The notes below the pieces were generated by a model that saw only the letters and a program-made list of their open reading frames with translations, was not told the DNA's origin and ran no database searches. The position numbers and the translations under genes were made by a program. From Gnetum montanum (taxonomy: Eukaryota > Streptophyta > Gnetopsida > Gnetales > Gnetaceae), in NCBI GenBank assembly GCA_015680685.1, contig MNCI01004112.1:119403-183402 (forward strand): a stretch of 64,000 nt of DNA. Direction: 5' to 3'. Below are positions 34,788-46,588 of the stretch, in pieces. Position 1 is the first letter of the stretch. Each line of letters begins with the position of its first letter.

Positions 34788-36539
34788 ATGTCTCTTTCAC
34801 AAGACAATGATAAGACAACATCTAGCAAGGTAATTCATTGGAGAACCAACAAAATTTATGATGAAGAAGAAGTTTGGAGTACTCAATCTTATGCAAGAGT
34901 TTCATATGTTCATGGACACCCCAACGATACTCAAGGACTCTTGTCATCCAACTTAGACATCTCTAGTGAGGATGGGACATCCCATAGAATGGGAGGGCCC
35001 ATAAGGCCTAGGACCTTCTCTATAGTTAGCAAGAGTACATCAGGGGATGATTGGGAGACTTACAAAAGTCATGACGAGTGTTCCAATTCTCTCTCTTCCT
35101 CTGCTCTTTCAACATCAAGTTATGACATAGATGACTATTCTTTATGGGGTCAACATGGAAATAAAAATCAAACCCACAGAAAAAATTAGGAACACCAACA
35201 TGAACATAAACAAGTAGCAAAAGAAGAAGGAGAAATAGTCAAATGGAAGGAGGAAGACCCTAGGGATGTATGCCCTAGGTCAACTATATGAAATACAAAC
35301 CCACCAATTCCAAGAGCTTATCAAACGAGTAGCAAAAGAAGAAGGAGAAATAGTCAAATGGAAGAATTTTGAAAGATCTCAACAAGACCAAAGTCTTAAA
35401 GTAACAAAGGTCCATAATCATGAAGAGGAGAAAACAACTTACCTCAAGGAGGTGGCACTATCTCCCCATCTTTGCTAATACTAAAATCACTAGATGCAAT
35501 CGAGGCAAAAATCAATAAGATGACAGAATCAATACATGAAAAATGTGGAGAATATGTAAACATTTTTAGAGCTAGAATCACACAAGATCACTTTGACAAC
35601 TAGAACAAATAGAGGATGTCAAACCTAGAAACGGGATAGTACACCATTTGACAATCAGGAAGAACAGCTAAAGAAAATAAGGATAGGGGCTCAACTGCAA
35701 ATCATAAGTATCAATGTGATGTTTGCCTATACGATCAACCCAAAGGCTAATTCCCAATCTTGTCACATATACATGAGCATTGGGGAAGAATGTTACATCC
35801 AGATTTTGTATAGAACTACCATGTTCAACCATTGTGGCAAAACCCCCAATCATGGATGAGGCCATTGCCAAACTGGCCACACCCTTCATATCACCTAAAA
35901 CCAAGTGCTTATAATGTTTAACACCCTATTTCTCCAACTAGATCAACATCCTCTACTTCACCTTGTCTTTATCATTCTTCCAAGTATCATCAACCTATGT
36001 CCTCTCCTATGGGATCACCACCTTATGTTCCTTACACTCCTCCTTACTCTCAATATTCTTCTCCTTCACCTCCTTCTACATTGCCACCAGTTGTACCTAA
36101 ATGTTTTGCACCACAAAACCAACCAATGAATATTACTTATGCTACTACTATCAATAGCAGTGGGATCCCTCCACAATGTCGGAAGCATCCTTTCTTTAGG
36201 TATGGTCATAGAAAGAGACAACACAATTCTGAAACCACTGCATCCTCCAACTTAGCACAAACCCAACACTATGATGCACCTTCCTCTTCAAACTCAATGT
36301 GTCCTATTACCTTATTTAGGCCACCAATCAATACTCCAACAACCATGTGGTCCAATGAATATAACAATATGAGGAGACATATTGATCCTGGCATACCATC
36401 TTATGATCATGGGTGCCATAGTGGGTCAGCTTCTTATCAAATGACCACATCTTATAATCTATCCCACTATGCCTACTTTAATCATGTGTGTGAACCCCAA
36501 TTTGGGTACATTCCTACCACCACACCAAAAGACACCTAG
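34788..36539 (+). pseudogene. Ath-3 gag-like region with central deletion
   Basis: ATG at 34788 opens a 133-codon frame (MSLSQDNDKTTSSK...) rich in Ser and Asp. A second frame, 35266-35478, carries HQFQELIKRVAKEEGEIVKW, homologous to the end of the Gag core in Ath-1 (LIKQVAKEEGKLRK). A third, 35997-36539, is 180 codons rich in Pro, Ser and Tyr (SSPMGSPPYVPYTPPYSQYS). The Gag core with the GAKSWY...EPFD blocks of Ath-2 is absent. The first and last segments are unusually free of stops compared with the surrounding DNA. Confidence 0.7.
35213..35365 (+). repeat. 37-bp direct repeat at the gag deletion point
   Basis: The same 37 bases occur at 35213-35249 and 35329-35365, 116 bp apart and identical. 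They encode VAKEEGEIVKWK in the second copy. The first copy follows the N-terminal gag frame directly, so the duplication marks the rearranged junction. Confidence 0.9.
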
Positions 36540-36625
36540 CAATTTGGATATGATGAAATCCTAATATTTTCAACATGCATGAATCCAAACTTTTCATTTA
36601 TTAATTCTTGCCATGATCAAAGATT

Positions 36626-36640
36626 TAGTCATGGGGGATA
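36626..36640 (+). promoter_or_regulatory. Internal polypurine-tract-like motif (Ath-3)
   Basis: TAGTCATGGGGGATA follows the gag tail directly. In Ath-1 and Ath-2 the same motif follows integrase. It marks the downstream breakpoint of the missing pol. Confidence 0.5.
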
Positions 36641-38060
36641 CCCTCCATTCTAACAAGTAGAATTAGTAAATGTTTTTCTTTTTCTTTGGTTTTACAAATT
36701 TTTGTTTTTCAATTTTTTGTTTTCATTTTTTAATTTTTCATTTTATATGTTTGAGGGTAATCTCATCTATGAATAAAACACTCATGTAACCCATTGATTG
36801 AGGTGTTTTTCTACACTATCGAGTTACAAGTGACTAATTATTTATATAGTGAGCCCACAACATCCACCCACCCATTCTATTAATAAGAGGTTCTACTCTA
36901 GGTACAATAATATTCGTGTTATCATTAAAACTTAAAATAATGTTGTACTCATTATTCCTAGAGTGAAAAATGATGAACTAAGAGGGAATGGCAAGGGTGT
37001 GACATCAAGGGGACTTGTGGATTCTCTTTGGTAACATTTTTATGTGCTATCATGTAGCTTGGTTGTACTAAGATCCTTGTAGATCTAATGAAAAATGGGA
37101 GTAAGAGTTGTAATAAAGGCATTCAATAAAGAAACCCAATGCTATTCTGGAGGGTCCCATTGGAAAGACATGCACCCATGCCTGAAGGTTGGTGGCTTAT
37201 TCAGGTCACCTTTGCAAAAGACAAAGTGCCAAGGTGGCTAGAAGAAGAAAAAGAAAAAGAAAGAAGAACAACAGAAAAGAAAAGATCAAGAAAAATGTGC
37301 TACAGAAAAATTCAAATCACTCCTTCCTTGTGCAAAACACCAAGTGATCGTACACCTTGCTATCATGATACTCTTATAGTTTTCTATCATTGGGATGACA
37401 CAATGCAATGTCGCTGATCAGAGGTATGGACTTGGTTTTGATCTTGGAGAAAATGACGAATGGTGCTTTAATCATGCACAACACTTAGGATTCATTGTGC
37501 CCAAGGTAAGTTACCTCACATCCCGATCTTTGCAATACCTTCTACAATTCGTCTCATCTCACCATCCAAGTACTTATAACTTGTGTCTTGTGTAGTATAG
37601 AATTCATACCTCATCGCGATGGTATTTAACATATGTGTGTTTTGTTGCACAAGGGCAAATTGCATTTAACCCTTCGAGTGCCTACAGACATTTTAAGGCA
37701 TGGTTACGAAAGGGCATGATAGGTTAGAACCTACTTTAGGGAGGACCCACTTGTGTAACTTTTGTAGTTTGTACTTGTTGCACACCACCACATCATTCTA
37801 TACCCTCCAAGTATTATGTTGTCAAATCTATTCTTTCCTTTCTCATTATTTCAACCAAACGTTCCTTAGGACCACTACATGTCCTTTTTTCCTCACCCTT
37901 TTCAAAGAACTTCATTGTATAACTCCACTCATTACACTTTTGATAACCTTAATTCCCACCAGACATTATCCTAGACCTTACAAATCTTCCTTAATTCCTT
38001 TGTTTTTGGTCCTAAAAACTCAAAAAATTATTAATTTTTCTTAGTACCCTATTTTGGATA
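36641..38060 (+). other. Ath-3 conserved noncoding block
   Basis: A T-rich start is followed by pieces shared with Ath-1 and Ath-2: 'gagcccacaacatccaccca' near 36841, 'cacccatgcctgaaggttgg' near 37171 and 'gaggacccacttgtg' near 37741. A 92-codon frame at 37139-37417 ends in a Lys/Glu-rich run and shows no domain, so I leave it uncalled. Confidence 0.55.
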
Positions 38061-38151
38061 GGATGTGCTATCGGGTACCTGGTATTGGGTCTAATGTTAT
38101 CAGGTATGTGCTACCATGTACGTGATATTGCATGCACAAAACCTATATATA
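38061..38151 (+). promoter_or_regulatory. Internal U3-like promoter module of Ath-3
   Basis: It resembles this element's own U3 rather than that of Ath-2. 'gggtacctggtattgggt', 'ttatcaggtatgtgctacc' and 'acgtgatattgcatgc' mirror the GATATC/GGTACGC motifs of the LTR, and TATATATA follows at 38144. A strong donor AGGG|GTAAGT at 38408 and an acceptor ATTACAG before the ATG at 38669 lie downstream. Function is inferred. Confidence 0.6.
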
Positions 38152-38407
38152 TGGGGCCCCTTGCATATGTAGAAGTCATTTTCAAACAATTAATGCAAGG
38201 GGATTTGTTGAAATTTTCTTCTACAATTTTTAGTTCTTTAAGAGTCTAACATTCAACCATCAATATTTCACTTGTTAATACTCTGATTTCTTTTCTGATC
38301 CAACCTAATTAAACCCAAAATGTTTAACTCAGTTGTGGGAGAGGGGTACAATAGAATTTATGCATAACTTTTTCGAAATTTGCTATCCCCTAAAAGATAT
38401 CATAGGG

Positions 38408-38668
38408 GTAAGTACCATTAGAAAATGTTAAAAACTCATGCCAAACTAATTCTTCTCCTTCACCCAACTCAATTAACTTATTATTGGAGTCACCTAAGCA
38501 AATCGAGCATGATATTAACACTTTTAAGGGAACTTTCTTGAAAAATTTTTAACTTTGAAATCACACTAAGCAAAGAATTCAACATTTATTAAAGGCAATG
38601 AGTAAGGTATGAGATAATTGAACTTCTTTGAACAACCTTACTAACAATTGATTTTTGTATGATTACAG
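38408..38668 (+). other. Predicted leader intron of the Ath-3 post-pol ORF
   Basis: The donor is ATAGGG|GTAAGT and the acceptor TGTATGATTACAG|ATGGCC, 261 bp. Same layout as in Ath-2. Confidence 0.5.
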
Positions 38669-40026
38669 ATGGCCCCTAAATGAGGACAATCGGGAGGACC
38701 TTCTCAAGGTGCATCCAAATGTTTGAGAAGAGGCAGAGGCCAAGGACCTCATGTGGAACATGCAGAACAAGAGGCACAATCATTCAGCATCTATTAAGAA
38801 ACCCTTGTTACTGCACAATTTGGTCAAGCAGAAGGTGGAGGGGACAAGGAATCCAAACAAGCACAACATCTCATGTTGTCCCTAGAATGTGTTCAAGCCA
38901 TTCAAAAAAGGTCCACATCTATTGTAGTGATTGTGGAACTTAATTTTGGGCCTTTTATCGAATTCACCCTTGAACCAATCAAGGATCAACTCAAGGGATC
39001 TCCACTATGGCCTATCCTCTAGAAAAGTGGACAATGGTATTTCTGGCAAACCTATCAATTTTGGCATAATAAAGAGGAAGGCACCATTGTTGACAGTGGT
39101 GTAATTTCAATTGATTTCTCCACAAAGGCCATTGTGGAAGTTCTAAATCTTCCAAAATACATGGCCTAAAGTTGCTCATCTTTCCACCTGCTTCGATGCA
39201 GATGCATGGAAAGTATGGCTAGAAAGGGCATACAACAAAGAAGAAAAAACATATGGAGAACTAACCCTTGGAGAGAGAATTTATTTTAAAATTGGCACCT
39301 ATCACATTTTTCCAATGAAGGGGTTAAACAAGATTTCTACCTATGTGGCTAGAGGAAGTGCGATCTTGATGGGAAAGGTTAATGCTAATTTGCCCCATTT
39401 GTATTTAATAGAGATATTGAGGCAGTTTGAGGAATGAAAAATAGGAAATTTTGCACTCCCCTTTCCATGTCTAATCAAGAAGTTGTGTTGGTGTGTTGGG
39501 ATTCTAGGGTACACTACTGAAATACCCAAAAATGCTCAAAATGCTTCATGCTAAATTACTGAAGCCACTAGCATCAAGAAAAGATGTTGGTGAGACACTA
39601 GAACCTGAACAAGAATAGATGGTTGGGCCCACTACACCTCAAATAGTAGGGCCTAGTCAACTTCCAAACATGAGGCTCAGTCAACAATAAGAAGCAGGGC
39701 CCAACATGCAACCCATGGGCTAGTAGGACCAACAACCACCAGTGCCACCACAAGATTACTGACCATCAATGAGTCATCTCAGGGCTATCATAGAAATGAT
39801 TAGTTGGGGGAAGTAGGGATGAGGTCAATCTCTTTAAGGTGATCAATTATTCCATGCAGCCCACCATATCAATCAATCATGCAAGGGGTGAGGTCTCGAT
39901 ACAAACATGAGGAGGGTAATAGCATTGGTCATAATAGATCTCGAGGAATGTTGCATCATTCCAAGTAGAATTGGAAACTGGTGAAGGTGCCACAGTGATG
40001 ATCATGTAACATCAAGATGTAGTTGG
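38669..40026 (+). pseudogene. Ath-3 post-pol ORF, part before Tat-2
   Basis: ATG at the predicted acceptor begins MAPK, then a stop, then GQSGGPSQGASKC. A block FGPFIEFTLEPIKDQLKG near 38948-39000 parallels FGMFLEFTLEEVKAQLW of Ath-2. Further blocks are LTLGERIYFKIGTYHIFPMKGL near 39260-39325 and ILRQFEE near 39417. A Gln/Pro-rich stretch follows before Tat-2 interrupts at 40026. Many TAG stops. Unknown accessory protein. Confidence 0.65.
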
Positions 40027-41620
40027 TAAAACATCCCAAAATTTGAAGGCATTCTTGCTTCACCAAGTCTTTGCAAATCACGTAGCGTTACGACAATTCT
40101 TCAGGAGATGGATGCTCTAATTTTCAGACTATGCATTTCAACAAGTTTTCTAAGTCAAGGAGTCTTGCTATGTAGCATAGCACAGTGCAACAAAAGCTGG
40201 ATGACCAGTCCCCTCGCCCAACTTCAAGTCCTTCAGCAATGTATACTTCCATCAAAAAGCAGTGAACTTGGCAAAATCAAGTCATGTTTTCTGCTATGCT
40301 ACGCTGAGCTACATGGCGCAGCGAGGTGTAGCAATTCTGTAAAAGTGAAAAAAGGCAACTCGAAGGGCGGGATCAGAAATTTTGTAAGTTTCGTAGTGCA
40401 AAAGGAAAAGTTTGCATATTGGCGATGTTTTTGCAACTAAGGATAGCTACTACGCTATGATATGCTACGTAGCGTAGCATAGCGTAGCAAATCTGTGACA
40501 AACAGTCAGCGCACTCCAAAGGTTTCCAACACATGTAGTAGGATGCAACGCAAGTCCCTTGCTTCAAACTGGTAGCTACACTACGTTGTGTAGCGTAGCA
40601 CAACGTAACAAGATGCTACGCTACGCCAAACATGGCATGCTACAAGGCATAGCAAGACGTGGAAAGCAGTTACGCAACATCAATGCACTTCACCTAATTG
40701 CACTGTTGCTCTGACAATGTAATTACAGCGTGGCAGACTCGTAATTATGGCATGGTAGGCTTGCCCAATGGTCATACAGGCATGTGTAACATAGACAGGT
40801 TAGTGCAAGCCCAGGGCACGTGGCGTCCAAACCACCTCTTTCACGCACCCTTGGTCCTATAAATACCCCAATGAGTGACACTTAAACTTTGGCTAGCTCT
40901 TTTATCTTTTTCGTCTCTCGCACTCTTCACTGGTCTCTCTGGCACTCTGGCTTGGTTCCCTTTTTTCAAACGTTTCGATTTAAGGGGCTCCCTTGGCAGC
41001 TTTCCAGTCTCCAGTCTATTTTCTTGGCAATCTGGTCGACTAATAGTCTAGTTGGCAGACAAGGAAAAAGTTGGCATTGTAACCTCGAGCATTGTAAGCT
41101 CTCTGTTTAAACATTGTAAATAGTTAGCACTCTCAGCTGACATTTTATTCTGTTCTCTTCTACCACCTTGGTAGTACTTCACATTGTTAACACCGGAGTC
41201 CTCTTTCAAGCACACGGCCGCTTTTCTCTACAAATCTTGGTTACTCTCGAGATCTCTATACTTCTCAATGCTATGCAACTGATAGTATCCATCCTGATAG
41301 AGAGAGGTTATAGCTTCAAAGTAGTGCATTTTTCTAATTGAATTTTTACATTATCTCCTATTTACTATTGCATTTTACACTATTTTTTGTTTCTTTTACA
41401 TTTAAGCATTACTTCGTGCTATCAGTCTCATTTTCAAATCACACGTTGCAAAAGGTTATATTAACATCGAATAAGTCCCTATCTGGTCAACCAGACCATT
41501 CAAGGCACCTCGTTTCCATCCCATCCAGCACGGCCCTCCCGCGGAGATGGGGTCAAGACTACCTACGGCCGATGACCCCTCTGCGTTTTTTTCCATCCAT
41601 CGATGTTTTCGGTCGCTATA
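40027..41620 (+). repeat. Tat-2 5' LTR
   Basis: Starts TAAAACATCCCAAAATTTG (TG decayed to TA) and ends GGTCGCTATA (CA decayed to TA). TATAAATA lies at 40858. Numerous GCTACG/CGTAGC palindromic half-sites occupy U3 between 40140 and 40640. About 70 bp present in the 3' LTR after 'gagtcttgct' are missing here, between two 'tagcatagca' repeats. Confidence 0.9.
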
Positions 41621-41627
41621 GTTTTTC

Positions 41628-41646
41628 TGGTGCTAGAAAGAGGGCC
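41628..41646 (+). other. Tat-2 primer-binding site
   Basis: TGGTGCTAGAAAGAGGGCC lies 7 bases inside the LTR. It starts with TGG (complement of the tRNA CCA end) and matches the Tat-1 site TGGCACTAGAAGGAGGGTT in most positions. I could not assign the tRNA. Confidence 0.65.
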
Positions 41647-42089
41647 TTTGGTGCCTTTTCCACATGTCATTATAGTCTTGTAAGCCTTCTGCACCCTGAT
41701 ATGCATTAGCGTGAACTTGATACCCATTTGTGGTTGTTTACACATCGTGTGGTGCAGATTGGTCACCTCGACAGTTCGTCAAGAACCCTACAGGATGTAA
41801 AGCCTCCAATTTCCAATTGACTTGCCTATCTTACGGTAGTCTTGCATGCGTTCTGTACCCTATTGTGCACTAGCGTAAACATGACACCCTTTTGCAGTTG
41901 TTTACACATCGTGTGGTATAGATCGTTCACCTCGACGGTTCCTCAAGAGCCCGGCAAGACATAAAGCCTTTTTGATTACTTTTCTTTTTTGATTGCTTAT
42001 CAACGTTTTTGCTCTTCTTGTTTGCAAAACTATTCAGCTCCTCAACTTCTTTGCTTTTTCCATTTGCAAAACTTCCTAGCTTAGTAACA
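41647..42089 (+). other. Tat-2 untranslated leader
   Basis: Between primer site and gag start. It contains an imperfect direct repeat of about 100 bp: 'cacatcgtgtggtgcagattg' near 41742 and 'cacatcgtgtggtatagatcg' near 41907, each followed by 'cacctcgac'. No coding function is evident. Confidence 0.6.
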
Positions 42090-45000
42090 ATGACTTCTGC
42101 AACTACTGCCGCTAATACCTTCAACGTGGAGGTTCCCATTACGATTCATGGCATCACTGGTGCCGAACAATCGTTGAAACCAATGCTAGAAACACGTCGA
42201 TCCCTTAGGATCCAAAATCGAGGACCTAAGAGCTTGGCCCAGCAACACGAGCGCTATAACTTCTTCTGTGCAAAGGTTCAAGCAAACCTACCTTTGGATT
42301 TACACAAATTCGAGAGCAAACGTAGCTTTGAGTTTGCTTACTGTGATGGGAAGGAGTTTGTTCCCACCCCCAGTGTTTCCATACCTTTGACACAAGCAAA
42401 CCAAAGGCTTTTAGACCAACTAATCTAGTTGGCTAGGCTTAGGGAGCAATAGGACATAGTGTCCAACTAGGATGATGTCTTCCAGGATGGATAGGAGGAA
42501 CTCGATTCCCAATATGATGAGGGAGGTCAAACCAACCTCGTTCCTATCCCTCCTACCCAGTCCTTCTGGGCTAACCCGTTGTCTGTCACCGCTCCCTTTG
42601 TCATCATGCCCATGCTTCTACAATCTATGACTACAGCCACAATGGGTAGCCATGTCACATTCTCGGCATATCAAAGCCCTTATTCCCCTATTTCATTTGC
42701 AGCAACTATGCCTCTGCAAACTGTTTATCAGCATATTCCTATAGCGTATCACACACCAATCATGGCTACCCTGTCGCATGTTCATATTATACCTTCACAA
42801 TCTTACGCAACTTCCATGTCAATTCCTACATTCACATCTGTTCCACCCACAACAGTGGGCCTGAGCCTGTCCACATGGTGGATCCCATTCACTTCTTCGC
42901 CTATTCCACAACCATCACAGATGTCTCATTACGTTCGCCCTCAAACCTACCAAACCTTGCAAACGGTACAACCTAACATGGGGCTATGGTCTATTCCACT
43001 GGCGACACAAATAGTCTATCTAGTGACTCAAACCATGGTTGCTACTTTAATAGCACCACCTAGCAGGTGGTGGACAATGCAAGCAGCACCGTTCGCAGGG
43101 GCCATCCCAATGGTACCGTCAATGGGTCAAGCTGCTACCCCCGCCATTCCACAAGTAGGGGCTAACTCGGTAGTTCCCCAATTGTCCACAACGTCATAGG
43201 GTTTGGATCAAGCGTTCCAGCTTATCCAAACCCTCACTGAGGAAATAAAATGCCTCAAAGCTATTGGGACTAACACAGTACAAGTTATGGACTTTTACCA
43301 AGATGACCTCATCATCCCTGCAATCCCTGCTCTAACATTACCCCCAGGGATGTCTCTCCCACACTTCACGAAATATGATGGGAAGGGAGACCCCAATGCG
43401 CATCTTGTTACCTTTAGATCTAAATCCCTCCTATTGCAACAATGGCCACACACGATTATTCATGTCTTTACTATGTCCCTAGCCAGGAAAGCTTTAGATT
43501 GGTATCGCACGCTTCCATGCTCATCCATTTCAACTCTAAAAGAGCTTCTAACCCAATTCGTGATGCGCTTCAAGTATAACTTGAAGGTGGAAACCACATT
43601 GTACCAGTTGATGAGTGTAAAGCAAGAGCCTCTGGAACTAGTCCAGAAGTTCATCCAGCATTGGAGCGCAACCCTTAACAAAATCCGTGAGCCCATCGCG
43701 GAGGCCCACTTGTTGGCCATCTTTAAGGGTGCAGTGAATGACTTTATCAAGTCTAAACTGTACTACCTTACCCCTCGCACTCTTAGTCAAGCCTTTGATC
43801 AAACTAAGAGTATACAGGATGCAGCTAAGGTGAGCAAAGACCTGGCCTACATCGCCTACAAAAACACATTCACAAAGAAGGACAAGGGTAAGGTCCCAAC
43901 AACCACAGTGGCCACTGTGGCGATCGAGGCCAAGCCCAGACCTAGTAACAATGGTAACAAGAGCAACAAGAAATTGTTCGTACCCGCAACTAACCCTATG
44001 CCCAAGTAGGGAAATGCACCACAACCTCCAGTACCCGCATCTGAGACATCTGCACAACCCAAGCCAAACTTTGAGCGTAAAGATTGCTCAAAGTACACCC
44101 CACTACCTCTCAAGCCTTTAGAACTTCTGAAGCAACTATTGGCAATAGGGCACATGCAATATAAGAAAATGTTGAAAGAAGCAATCAGCAAACATCAATG
44201 TTATTACGAGCTCCTTAAGAACCCATCTTTGGCCCTGCCCAATGAGCCCCGAGTTCCTAAGAGTTTCAGGCTGGATAGGTTTTGTGACTATCACCAACAG
44301 TGTGGTCATAACACGGATTACTGTCTAGCATTGCAGAATAACATCTAGAGGTTGATTAACTAGGAAAAGCTGGTGTTCGATGAAAGCAACCCAATACGCC
44401 CTAAAAACCAATCTATGCATGTCTACACAGACCCCCTCAACGCCAACAATGTTGGTTATGTCATCAACACCATCGGCATTGACAATGATCCTAGGCCACC
44501 CCAGCAACCATTTGTGGTCTGTGTGCCTTAGCGTAGTGCACCAGCACCATGAGTAGCTAATCAAAGCCCGCAACAGCCGTTTGTTCTAAGAGTCCCTCCA
44601 CGAGCATCCATCTCTGTGACACTTGTTAGCAGAACCGCACTACTTCACCCGCTAACACTGTTAGCACTTTTCATCATCAGGGGGCCGATTCATTCAACAG
44701 CCCCTACCCTGCATAAAATAGCTGAACAACTTTCTCGTCCTAAAAAATGGGAAGTATGCTTCATAGGTGAGACATCGAGAGGAAGTATCACCCTCGGTAC
44801 TTCCAAGTCTATGTCTCCACCCCCTGCATCTGCACCTTCGTCACTAAAGACGAACATTGCTATGACCACATAGTCCGCGCCACCCTACCAAAAAGGATCT
44901 GAACCTAGATCCAAAGTCGCCCCTCCTCGGGAAATTCATCTTTTGGGATGGATAGAAGAGGAGGAAACCATTAAATAGGAGGGTGGCCAAGATCTTTTAG

Positions 45001-45254
45001 ATGTCCTCACTCAAGTCAAGCAAGCTCTAAAACAAAAAAATGCTACACTGAGCTTGTACGACCTAATCATGATGTCTATCCCCCACCGCAAGGCTCTGAT
45101 ATGCATGTTGACAACGATTCCGGTCGATGAAGACATGCTAGCGAAAGATGAAGCGATCCACTCGGTCATGCTTCCCTCTGCACCTGCAGAGCCTACACCA
45201 TCCCAATTGACTTTCAGTGACAATGCCATTAGGGAAGATCCCGAGAGGGGTTAG
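42090..45254 (+). pseudogene. Tat-2 gag
   Basis: The ATG at 42090 (MTSATTAANTFNVEV) opens a single frame that continues without frameshift to the protease. An N-terminal extension is followed by a Pro/Thr/Ser-rich region (42579-43199) and the Gag core with FTKYDGKGDPNAHLVTFRSK near 43365 and ALDWYRTLPCSSISTLKELL near 43490. A Lys-rich segment and a zinc-finger-like FCDYHQQCGHNTDYC near 44280-44327 follow. About a dozen stops occur, almost all TAG, at codons where CAG or TGG is expected. The extension before the core recalls the extra ORF1 of Ogre. Confidence 0.88.
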
Positions 45255-45893
45255 GTGACTATGACACCCCTTTTCATCACAATTCAGGTCGGCCAACACC
45301 AAATCCAAAGGTTACACGTTGATGATGGGGCTACCACCAACTTCATCCCCTTCCCTATTGTGGACAAGTTAGGCTTGGTCGACCAGATCAAACCCACAGC
45401 AATGTTGTGCCTAAGGTCATTCAATGAGGCACGTGTCCTGGTGAAGGGCACCTTTCACATAGACTTCGTAGCAGGGGACTAGTTCCCCACAAACGCAATG
45501 TTCATCATGGTCAAGGAAATGCTCAAGTTTAACATGATCTTGGAGAGATCATGGTTAGCACAACTTAGGGCTGTCTCCTCACCCATACATTAGGAGATCC
45601 ATCTACCATACGCAGGTAGGGAGGTGGTGATCCATGGTGACGAAGTAACAACCCAAGCAATTAGTAACATAGATATGGAGCAAGGCTCAGAGGTCGTAAC
45701 CTCTAAGAATGAAGTGCTTACTTATGCATACACTGAACATCCAGTGGGAGAATCAGCTCAGCAAGCCAGTCCCCAAAATGAAAGTGCATGGGTTGGGTTG
45801 CCCTTCCAAGCGGGGTACAATGATGTGAACGAGGGCCCTGGCGAAACACCTCGACCTTACGTTTTGATCAACCCACGATGGATCAAGAGGTAG
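45255..45893 (+). pseudogene. Tat-2 protease
   Basis: The aspartic protease core reads LHVDDGATTNFIPFPIVDKLGL near 45315-45380, with D-D-G-A in place of D-S/G-G-A. The flap and second half follow: TFHIDFVAGD, then after one stop MFIMVKEMLKFNMILERSWL. It remains in the gag frame. After IKR (45890) a TAG appears together with an AAGAG|GTAGCT sequence that resembles a splice donor. The protease is probably joined to RT by splicing. Confidence 0.85.
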
Positions 45894-45978
45894 CTACGCA
45901 TAGCGTAGCAACCCCACTACTTTCTACCCAGTTTCCATCCCTTGTACATTCACCGCTTTTTGCTTTGTTAACATACCA

Positions 45979-46228
45979 TCTCTTTGGCATGTTACGCTAT
46001 GGCCCGAAACGACCTAAAACTAGCAATGGCCCGAAATGGCCTAAAACTAGCAATGGCCCGAAATGGCCTAAAACTATGTTACGCAAAGGCCCGAAATGCC
46101 CTAAAACTAGAATTGGCCTGAAATGGCCTAAAAGTAGCATGAGTTACCAATTAGCCATTGTTCAAGTTATTAATGTATCATCTCTTTGGCATGTTACGCA
46201 ATGGCCCGAAATGGCCTAAAACTAGCAC
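45979..46228 (+). repeat. Tandem 27-bp repeat array, left flank of antisense gene
   Basis: Units like 'ggcccgaaatggcctaaaac'+tagcaat repeat four to five times from 45999 to about 46135. A larger duplication is superimposed: 'catctctttggcatgttacg' plus a repeat unit occurs at 45978 and again at 46178. The core 'taaaactagca' recurs in two other arrays of Tat-2. Confidence 0.85.
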
Positions 46229-46588
46229 GTAAAAGCATGAAAACTTTACATGATACACAAGTTAATGCAGAATCAATTTCCTTTATTCAAAATTTTTTCC
46301 TATTGAAAATGTTTGCAATTTTTCTTACAATGTTTCGAAACTTCAAAATTTCAAAAAAAAAATCCCATGCAGTCATGGGTCGTCTCTGTTTACATAATTT
46401 TTGTCATTCGTCCCTACATCATTTCCTGTTGCATCGCCTCCCCCTACGTCGTCCTTTGCAAGTTCTTCATTCCTTCCCTCTACAGGCCCTACGCCCGTAT
46501 TCGGAGCCTACATCATAGAAATGAAGTGGTCAGCTAAGGCAACAAGTGCAAGCCACAACAGAGCATAAGCATTAATATAGTAAAGCAA

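Noticed and set aside
34788-35189. The open 133-codon frame as a host gene exon
   Set aside because: It lies at the gag position 130 bp after a primer-binding site and shares its start context (ATGTCT) with the Ath-2 gag.
42579-43199. A separate Pro/Thr-rich gene upstream of gag
   Set aside because: It is in the same frame as gag on both sides and separated only by TAG stops, so it is the gag N-terminal region rather than an independent ORF. An Ogre-like ORF1 function cannot be excluded.
43460-44191. Long minus-strand frames of 96-139 codons over Tat-2 gag
   Set aside because: The plus-strand gag core with KYDGKGDPNAH and ALDWYRTLP is the real coding sequence; the antisense frames have no motifs and no promoter or splice sites.
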